Assembly: GCA_958415245.1 (NCBI GenBank)
Contig: CATYYP010000011.1
Location: forward strand, 1 to 14,812
Origin: Schaalia odontolytica
Lineage (GTDB): Bacteria > Actinomycetota > Actinomycetes > Actinomycetales > Actinomycetaceae
DNA length: 14,812 nucleotides
Direction: 5' to 3'
Both the position numbers and the translations under genes were made by a program. Positions 8,415 to 14,812 of the stretch are shown here, in pieces. Each line of letters starts with the position of its first letter. Position 1 is the first letter of the stretch. The notes beneath the pieces were generated by a model, which was given only the letters and a program-made list of their open reading frames with translations, did no database searches and was not told the origin of the DNA.

Positions 8415-9416
8415 ATGACCGCCACCCTCCACGGCTGGACCCCGCTGAGCGCGGGCAAGGTTCGCGACATCTACGCTCCCGACGAGGCCGTGGTCGGCCC
8501 CGCGCCGCAGAGCGCTACCCCGGCGGGGCGCCCGCGCCACGCGAAGGCGGGACCGGAGGCGCTCCTCATGGTGACTTCTGATCGCATCAGCGCCTACGAC
8601 TACGTGCTGCCCACGCTGATCCCCGGCAAGGGCGCGGTCCTCAACCAGCTCGCCATCTGGTGGATGGGCCAGCTTCGTCCCCTCGTGGAAAACCACCTGC
8701 TGGCGGTGGGTACGAAGGCTCCGGCCGAGGCCTCGCGCGCCCTTGAGGGCGCCCAGCCCACGCGCTTCACGGTGCCCGCCGAGGTGGACGGGCGCGCGGT
8801 CGTGTGTCGCAGCCTCCACATGATCCCCATCGAGTGCGTCGTGCGCGGCTACCTGACCGGCTCCGGCCTGGCCGAGTACCGCGAGTCCGGATCCGTGTGC
8901 GGCATCAAGCTGCCCGAGGGCCTGACCGAGGCCTCGCGCCTCGAGGAGCCGATCTTCACGCCCGCCGCGAAGGCCGAGCTGGGCGAGCACGACGAAAACA
9001 TCACCTTCGAGCAGACCGTCGAGCGCATCGGCGAAGAGCTCGCGGTCGCCATCCGCGACCTGTCGATCGCCCTGTACCGAGCCGCCCGCGACATCGCCGC
9101 CGAGCGCGGCATCATCATCGCGGACACCAAGTTTGAGTTCGGCATCGACGTGACCACGGGCGCGCTCGTGCTCGCGGACGAGATCCTCACCCCGGACTCC
9201 TCCCGATTCTGGCCTGCTGACCAGTGGGTGGAGGGCCAGGTCGCACCCAGCTTCGACAAGCAGTACGTGCGCGACTGGCTGGTCTCCGAGCAGTCCGGCT
9301 GGGACCGCTCCTCGGGCGCCAACCCGCCCGCGCTGCCCGAATCCGTGGCCGCCGCGACCGCCGCGCGCTACGTCGAGGCATACCGTCGACTCACCGGGTC
9401 GGACCCCATCCTGTAA
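8415..9416 (+). CDS. purC: SAICAR synthetase (phosphoribosylaminoimidazole-succinocarboxamide synthase)
   Basis: Condenses CAIR with aspartate using ATP to give SAICAR in de novo purine synthesis; cytosolic. From ATG 8415 the protein is 333 residues, within the range of the longer actinobacterial and fungal-like PurC proteins. Motifs: the nucleotide-binding GKVRDIY (14-20), TSDRISAYDYVLPTLIPGKG (54-73), the signature IECVVRGYL (139-147), EEPIFTPAAKAELGEHDENI around 177-196, and the second signature IIIADTKFEFG (233-243). A Pro/Ala-rich stretch of about 25 residues (24-49) is inserted between GKVRDIY and the LMVTSDRIS strand, where PurC proteins usually have a short turn. The C-terminal region has SSRFW, DKQYVRDWL and a terminal helix. 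It follows purD by 19 bases; 64 bases with a small hairpin separate it from purS. Confidence 0.97.
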   Translation: MTATLHGWTPLSAGKVRDIYAPDEAVVGPAPQSATPAGRPRHAKAGPEALLMVTSDRISAYDYVLPTLIPGKGAVLNQLAIWWMGQLRPLVENHLLAVGTKAPAEASRALEGAQPTRFTVPAEVDGRAVVCRSLHMIPIECVVRGYLTGSGLAEYRESGSVCGIKLPEGLTEASRLEEPIFTPAAKAELGEHDENITFEQTVERIGEELAVAIRDLSIALYRAARDIAAERGIIIADTKFEFGIDVTTGALVLADEILTPDSSRFWPADQWVEGQVAPSFDKQYVRDWLVSEQSGWDRSSGANPPALPESVAAATAARYVEAYRRLTGSDPIL

Positions 9417-9421
9417 ACAGA

Positions 9422-9438
9422 CTTGCCCGCCGGGCAAG
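9422..9438. repeat. Hairpin in the purC-purS gap
   Basis: Perfect 7-bp arms CTTGCCC and GGGCAAG with loop GCC, starting five bases after the purC stop. No T-run follows. It may protect or process the mRNA, or tune expression between purC and purS; no function is proven. Confidence 0.55.
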
Positions 9439-9467
9439 ATGCACGGCGGGATCCTCACCAACAACAC

Positions 9468-9474
9468 AAGGAGG
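9468..9474 (+). promoter_or_regulatory. Ribosome binding site fixing the purS start
   Basis: AAGGAGG, a near-perfect Shine-Dalgarno sequence, lies six bases before GTG 9481. It decides against the upstream in-frame ATG at 9439, which would add 14 residues with no PurS similarity. Confidence 0.9.
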
Positions 9475-9480
9475 AACGCC

Positions 9481-9762
9481 GTGGGGCGAATCATCGTGGA
9501 AGTGATGCCGAAGCCGGAGATCCTGGATCCCCAGGGTAAGGCTGTCGGTTCGGCGCTGCCCAGGCTCGGAATTACGAGCTTTGAGGCCGTGCGCCAGGGT
9601 AAGTGCTTCCACCTGAGCGTGGACGGTCCCGTCACCGACGAGCTCCTGGACCAGGCCCGCAAGGCCGCCGAAGAGGTCCTGTCCAACCCGATCATCGAGG
9701 ACGTCGTGCGCGTCGAGGCCATCGACGAGGCCGACGCTCGTTACGCGGGAGGCGTGCAGTGA
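9481..9762 (+). CDS. purS: Phosphoribosylformylglycinamidine synthase subunit PurS
   Basis: The small structural subunit of the three-part FGAM synthase (PurS-PurQ-PurL). It bridges the glutaminase PurQ and the synthetase PurL. The protein is 93 residues; typical PurS is about 80-90. The family pattern is clear: [20 protein letters not shown] (3-22), [19 protein letters not shown] (38-48), and the C-terminal strand EDVVRVEAI. It starts at GTG 9481 behind AAGGAGG. Its TGA overlaps the purQ GTG (GTGA, 9759-9762), so PurS and PurQ are translationally coupled, as expected for subunits needed in fixed ratio. No sign of damage or transfer. Confidence 0.95.
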   Translation: MGRIIVEVMPKPEILDPQGKAVGSALPRLGITSFEAVRQGKCFHLSVDGPVTDELLDQARKAAEEVLSNPIIEDVVRVEAIDEADARYAGGVQ

Positions 9763-10466
9763 CCCGCGTCGGAGTCGTCACCTTCCCTGGCACCCTCGAC
9801 GACCGCGACGCCGCCCGCGCGGTTGAAATCGCCGGTGCCGAGGCCGTGTCCCTGTGGCACAAGGACGCCGACCTGCACGGCGTCGACGCGGTCGTCATCC
9901 CCGGCGGCTTCTCCTACGGCGACTACCTGCGCTGCGGCGCGATCGCGGCGACCGCTCCCGTCATGAGCGAAATCGTGCGCGAGGCCGGACGAGGCCTGCC
10001 CGTCCTGGGCATCTGCAACGGTTTCCAGGTCCTGTGCGAGTCGCATCTGCTGCCCGGCGCGCTCATCCGCAACGACCACCAGAAGTTCCTGTGCCGCGAC
10101 CAGGTGCTGCGCATCGAAAACGCGGACACCGAGTGGACGCGCGCCTACAGCGCCGGCGACACCATCACCGTCCCCCTCAAGAACGGCGAAGGCAACTTCC
10201 AGGCGTCCCCCGCCGAGCTCGAACGACTCGAGGGCGAAGGCCGCGTCGTGTTCCGCTACGTTGACTTCAACCCCAACGGCTCCGCCAATGACATCGCGGG
10301 CGTCACCAACGCCGCGGGCAACGTCGTCGGCCTCATGCCCCACCCCGAGCACGCGACCGAGGCCGGCTTCGGCCCGCTCTCCCTCGGCCCCGACGGCGCC
10401 AGCCACCACGGCGGAACCGACGGCCTGGGCATCTTCCGTTCCGTCCTCGCATCCCTCGTCGGCTGA
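9759..10466 (+). CDS. purQ: Phosphoribosylformylglycinamidine synthase glutaminase subunit PurQ
   Basis: A class I glutamine amidotransferase that releases ammonia from glutamine for FGAM synthesis, channelled to PurL. It has 235 residues, close to the usual 220-230. The N-terminus [16 protein letters not shown] (2-17) is typical, followed by [19 protein letters not shown] (45-63). The nucleophile is Cys86 in GICNGFQ; the His/Glu of the triad are His195 and Glu197 in MPHPEH. Conserved [10 protein letters not shown] and [12 protein letters not shown] confirm PurQ over other amidotransferases. The GTG at 9759 overlaps the purS stop by four bases; although the frame stays open upstream inside purS, the family N-terminus begins here. 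It is followed by a 69-base gap before purL. Confidence 0.97.
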   Translation: MTRVGVVTFPGTLDDRDAARAVEIAGAEAVSLWHKDADLHGVDAVVIPGGFSYGDYLRCGAIAATAPVMSEIVREAGRGLPVLGICNGFQVLCESHLLPGALIRNDHQKFLCRDQVLRIENADTEWTRAYSAGDTITVPLKNGEGNFQASPAELERLEGEGRVVFRYVDFNPNGSANDIAGVTNAAGNVVGLMPHPEHATEAGFGPLSLGPDGASHHGGTDGLGIFRSVLASLVG

Positions 10467-10479
10467 CGACGCCACCGCG

Positions 10480-10495
10480 CCCTCACCCGTGAGGG
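10480..10495. repeat. Small hairpin in the purQ-purL gap
   Basis: Perfect 6-bp arms CCCTCA and TGAGGG around the loop CCCG, 14 bases after the purQ stop. No T-run follows, so termination is unlikely; it may be a mild attenuator or RNA-stability element. Confidence 0.45.
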
Positions 10496-10535
10496 AGCCC
10501 CGGCCTCGTCCCAGACCTTTCGAATGGAAACACGA

Positions 10536-12893
<2,358 letters not shown>

Positions 12894-12919
12894 GCGTTCG
12901 CGTCTGAGTTGTAGCGCTG

Positions 12920-12950
12920 GGGGCGCGGGCCTGCGGGCCCGCGCCCCTGT
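12920..12950 (+). terminator. Hairpin terminator after purL
   Basis: An 11-bp perfect G+C-only stem (12920-12930 with 12937-12947), loop CTGCGG, 26 bases after the purL stop. It is followed by TGTGCTGTGTT, T-rich for this genome but not a true T-run. It probably ends the pur transcript. Confidence 0.75.
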
Positions 12951-13021
12951 GCTGTGTTGGTGTGTGGCCCCACGGGTGTTCCGGGCGCCCGTTGCTCGAC
13001 CTTCGGGTCCGGCCGCTGTGT

Positions 13022-13123
13022 GTGCCGGTGGGCGGCGGCCCGCCCGTGAGTCGTCCGCGCCGCGAGCTTCGCTCGGCGCGTCGTCTCGAAGCCCGGCCAG
13101 GCCCCGCCGCCGCCCACCGGCAC
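13022..13123. repeat. Long G+C-rich dyad with 18-bp perfect arms
   Basis: Arm 13022-13039 (GTGCCGGTGGGCGGCGGC) is perfectly complementary to 13106-13123. The 66-base spacer holds a nested hairpin, GAGC-TTC-GCTC at 13064-13074, extended by CGCGCC/GGCGCG (13056-13061 with 13075-13080) across a 2-base bulge. Outside the arms, 12983-12989 (GGGCGCC) pairs with 13140-13146, and a C(UUCG)G tetraloop hairpin lies at 12998-13009. It could be a structured RNA, a mobile-element relic or a DNA cruciform. Confidence 0.75.
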
Positions 13124-13277
13124 CGCGGCAGGTCCCTCCGGCGCCCTTCACACCGGTGGTGCCAGGTTGCTGCTGTGTGGCAGTGCGGGTGTTACGCGAC
13201 ATGAAGCCCCCTGGTGGCGTGCCACCGGCGTGTCAGACCCTCGTGTCGTGCAATCCCCCCGATTGGTGGCGGTGTGA

Positions 13278-13354
13278 CCGCCAAACTGCAGACCCATTGA
13301 GTGAAAAACGCCGAAAACGGGCTGTTTTGGCGCAATGGGTCTGCGCTTTGGCGG
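13278..13354. repeat. Imperfect inverted repeat, 22-base arms
   Basis: Arms 13278-13299 and 13333-13354 match at 20 of 22 positions: CCGCCAAA, two mismatches, then GCAGACCCATTG. The 33-base loop is A/T-richer and contains GCCGAAAAC and GTTTTGGC, which can pair with one bulge. ATTGGTGG lies on both sides (13262 and 13356), as a target duplication might, though the spacing to the arms is unequal. It resembles a small non-autonomous repeat; no transposase is nearby. Confidence 0.75.
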
Positions 13355-13422
13355 AATTGGTGGGCGTCAGTGCGTTGGCTGATTGATGCGGCGCCGCACG
13401 GTGTCATGCTCGCCTCGGTCCC

Positions 13423-13573
13423 GGCAGTTGGGCCCCTCTACTGGCAGTGTTAACCCTCTAATGCGCAGCTGAACCCTATTGGTGGCATGGTGGGCAGCCT
13501 GCCCAGGCCGCCACCTGTCGGGCCCACGTGCGCATTAGTGGGTTAACGTGCGCATGAAAGGGCCTAGGCGGCC
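13423..13573. repeat. Mirrored arrays of 20-base units around a central hairpin
   Basis: Three consecutive 20-base units at 13423, 13443 and 13463 (for example GGCAGTGTTAACCCTCTAAT and GCGCAGCTGAACCCTATTGG) are mirrored on the opposite strand by three units at 13514-13533, 13534-13553 and 13554-13573 (for example GCGCACGTTAACCCACTAAT). Counterparts match at about 13, 14 and 11 of 20 positions; the best stretch is 13449-13467 against 13529-13547, 18 of 19. The middle holds TGGGCA-GCC-TGCCCA (13491-13505) and GGTGGC/GCCACC (13481, 13510). All these pairs share one axis at 13498. Confidence 0.8.
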
Positions 13574-13661
13574 ACCTGCTCGACCCGAGTGCATGCAAGC
13601 GAGCTGGTGGGCCCGCCCCCGTGCACAGGCCCAGGCACTCCAGCCACCAACGGGTACAGGT

Positions 13662-13724
13662 ATGAAGCGTCATGAAGCGATGCCACGGTAAACAGGAACA
13701 ATGTCCACCGTGTTCTGTGAGAAC
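13662..13724. promoter_or_regulatory. Possible regulatory words upstream of the phosphotransferase gene
   Basis: ATGAAGCG occurs twice exactly 10 bases apart (13662 and 13672), and a short palindrome GTTCT-GTG-AGAAC lies at 13712-13724. Both are upstream of the likely promoter of the next gene. They look like protein-binding words, but each is short enough to occur by chance. Confidence 0.25.
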
Positions 13725-13779
13725 GCTCCGAACGCGTGCCATTTGGTCGAAGTACTACCAAGACCCCACCAATCTTTGG

Positions 13780-13785
13780 CATACT
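13780..13785 (+). promoter_or_regulatory. Possible -10 element for the phosphotransferase gene
   Basis: CATACT matches four of six TATAAT positions and lies 37 bases before the GTG start, in the most A/T-rich stretch of the gap. No convincing -35 is present at the normal spacing. Confidence 0.35.
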
Positions 13786-13811
13786 GAGGGGCGGAAAATA
13801 TCCGCCATCAC

Positions 13812-13816
13812 AGGAG
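13812..13816 (+). promoter_or_regulatory. Ribosome binding site fixing the phosphotransferase start
   Basis: AGGAG lies six bases before GTG 13823. An in-frame ATG at 13736 has no ribosome binding site, lies upstream of the probable promoter and would add 29 residues without family character, so GTG 13823 is preferred. Confidence 0.85.
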
Positions 13817-13822
13817 CCGTCC

Positions 13823-14590
13823 GTGCCTGAGCAAAACGTCCCCACTACAACTGAGCAGGCCCAGGCCTCGTCTGAGAGTGCCAGCAAACCGAGCCTGGGC
13901 CGCGTGATCGCCGCCTGGGCAGTGCACGCGTTCACGATCTCCGGACTCGCGTGGGCCACGCTCGCTCTGTTCGCGATGCTCGACAACAACATCCCCATGA
14001 TGTGGCTGTGGTTCGTCATCGCCCTGATCGTTGACGGTGTCGACGGCACGCTGGCCCGCAAGGTCGGAGTCCGTCAGGTCATTCCCTGGTTCGATGGCGG
14101 TGTCGTCGACAACCTCGTCGACTACCTGACGTGGACGTTCCTGCCCGCGCTCTTCATGGCGATGTACCTGCCGTTTGGCCCGAAACCGATTCCGGTCATC
14201 ATGATGGTTGTCATCATCGTCTCCTCCGTGTTCTGCTACGCGAATGACGGAGAGAAGTCGAACGACAACTACTTTGTGGGCTTCCCGGCGGCGTGGAACT
14301 GCGTCGCGATCGTCATGTACGTGCTTCAAACCCCCGCCTGGGTGAACATTGCGGCGACGATCTTCCTGGCGATCATGACGCTGGTCCCGCTGCACTACAC
14401 GCACCCGGCGCGTGTGAAGCGTTTCCAGATCCCGAACATCATCGGTGCGGCCGCGTGGATCGTCGCGTGCGCGTACCTGGTGGTTGTATACCCGGTCCAG
14501 CCCCTGTGGACTCTGATCCTGTTCTGGGTTGGCGGTGGCTGGTTCATGATCGCCGGCTTTATCCGCACGGCAACCGGCGAGGACAAGTAA
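13823..14590 (+). CDS. pcs: CDP-alcohol phosphatidyltransferase, phosphatidylcholine synthase (Pcs) type
   Basis: A 255-residue integral membrane enzyme of the CDP-alcohol phosphotransferase family. Residues 1-25 are a polar tail; about seven or eight hydrophobic segments follow. The active-site motif is DGTLAR (74-79) with Asp71 before it, then DGGVVDNLVDYLTW (91-104) giving Gly92, Asp96 and Asp100. The 12 residues between Arg79 and Gly92, and the sequence VIPWFDG, match the Pcs branch (CDP-diacylglycerol plus choline to phosphatidylcholine plus CMP) better than the PgsA or PssA branches, which have shorter spacing. FPAAWNC (154-160) is also typical of Pcs. The substrate remains an inference: actinobacterial members are little studied and could use another alcohol. 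It starts at GTG 13823, has its own promoter region, and stands alone between a repeat-rich gap and a terminator-like hairpin. Confidence 0.85.
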   Translation: MPEQNVPTTTEQAQASSESASKPSLGRVIAAWAVHAFTISGLAWATLALFAMLDNNIPMMWLWFVIALIVDGVDGTLARKVGVRQVIPWFDGGVVDNLVDYLTWTFLPALFMAMYLPFGPKPIPVIMMVVIIVSSVFCYANDGEKSNDNYFVGFPAAWNCVAIVMYVLQTPAWVNIAATIFLAIMTLVPLHYTHPARVKRFQIPNIIGAAAWIVACAYLVVVYPVQPLWTLILFWVGGGWFMIAGFIRTATGEDK

Positions 14591-14614
14591 GCTTCCCGCC
14601 ACGAACGACTACGA

Positions 14615-14645
14615 ACGTCCCCCGGGTCTCGCACTCGGGGGACGT
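14615..14645 (+). terminator. Probable terminator after the phosphotransferase gene
   Basis: A 10-bp perfect stem (ACGTCCCCCG at 14615-14624 with 14636-14645), extendable inward through a G-U pair, starts 25 bases after the stop. Only CGTT follows, so the T-run is poor; hairpin strength and position support termination. Confidence 0.65.
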
Positions 14646-14734
14646 CGTTATGCGAGCCCGCTCAACCCAATCGCGGTCACGTCATGTGAACGCAGGGTGG
14701 ACCTTAGAGGAACGAGGCCGGGGCACGTTGCGTT

Positions 14735-14812
14735 GTGAACGCGCAGTATGCGGACGCTGACGCCGCCGGTGGGGAGGTCGCCGCCGGTGTGGAGGGTGCC
14801 GGAGATGACCGC
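14735..14812 (+). CDS. Possible start of a gene running off the window
   Basis: From GTG 14735 a frame stays open for 26 codons to the window edge and would encode an Ala/Gly/Asp/Glu-rich N-terminus (MNAQYADADAAGGEVAAGVE). No ribosome binding site is near the GTG. A second frame from ATG 14748 and a reverse-strand frame (window edge to the stop at 14648) are equally open, so even the strand is uncertain. The GTG sits inside a short palindrome GCGTT-GTG-AACGC (14730-14742). No family can be named from so little. Confidence 0.2.
   Translation, partial: MNAQYADADAAGGEVAAGVEGAGDDR

Larger units (their letters stand above)
12894..13822. other. Gene-free region rich in inverted repeats
   Basis: About 930 bases between purL and the CDP-alcohol phosphotransferase gene. 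I find no frame with a ribosome binding site or family-like protein; the open frames are Arg/Pro/Ala-rich by-products of high G+C. It holds the purL terminator, three separate dyad elements (about 12968-13160, 13278-13354 and 13423-13573), and the short word ATTGGTGG three times (13262, 13356, 13478). No tRNA, rRNA, CRISPR or transposase is visible. Confidence 0.75.

Noticed and set aside
12950..13200. A known structured RNA (RNase P RNA, tmRNA or SRP RNA)
   Set aside because: None of the conserved sequence blocks of these RNAs that I know could be recognised, despite the strong hairpins.
12949..13386. A 145-codon forward frame in the gap after purL
   Set aside because: No ribosome binding site, Arg/Pro/Ala/Cys-rich with no domain, begins within the terminator tail and runs through two inverted repeats.
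13423..13573. CRISPR array
   Set aside because: The 20-base units abut with no spacers, are degenerate, switch strand at the centre, and there are no cas genes.
13712..13724. LexA/SOS box
   Set aside because: GTTCT-GTG-AGAAC has the half-sites in the wrong order and spacing for the actinobacterial GAAC-N4-GTTC box, and the neighbouring gene is not a damage-response gene.

Overview
The window is high-GC bacterial DNA with G/C-biased third codon positions, GTG starts, clear AGGAGG-type ribosome binding sites and one probable leaderless start. Gene content (GTP-dependent PEP carboxykinase, a MoxR/DUF58/VWA membrane operon, separate PurS/PurQ/PurL subunits, a Pcs-type CDP-alcohol phosphotransferase) fits an actinobacterium, plausibly of the Actinomyces/Schaalia type. 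The genus is a guess from content and style, not from a search. All supported genes are on the + strand.

Layout. (1) 2-1282: the C-terminal 426 codons of PEP carboxykinase, closed by a strong intrinsic terminator. (2) 1495-6968: a six-gene, tightly coupled operon of MoxR AAA+ ATPase, DUF58 protein, small one-TM protein, two VWA membrane proteins with intact MIDAS motifs, and a one-TM protein with a TPR-like segment and a long Gln/Asn/Ser/Asp-rich tail. The expected picture is a membrane-anchored MoxR-VWA chaperone-like complex; its client is unknown. (3) 7061-12893: purine biosynthesis genes purD, purC, purS, purQ, purL. PurS, PurQ and PurL are the three subunits of FGAM synthase. PurD, FGAM synthase and PurC catalyse steps 2, 4 and 7-8 of the usual bacterial route (GAR, FGAM and SAICAR formation); purF, purN, purM, purE and purK are not in the window. 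A hairpin terminator follows purL. (4) 12894-13822: a gene-free region of about 930 bp packed with inverted repeats. (5) 13823-14590: a Pcs-type CDP-alcohol phosphatidyltransferase, probably phosphatidylcholine synthase, followed by a hairpin. (6) 14591-14812: little that can be called; a short reading frame runs off the end.

Most of the window is ordinary core metabolism. The part least explained by known features is the 12.9-13.8 kb gap. It holds a G+C-rich dyad with an 18-bp perfect stem, a second hairpin with 22-nt arms, and a 151-bp element of two opposed arrays of three 20-nt units, mirrored in exact register about one axis at position 13498. The MoxR operon with its repeat-coded Q-rich tail is the best protein-level candidate for uncharacterised biology.
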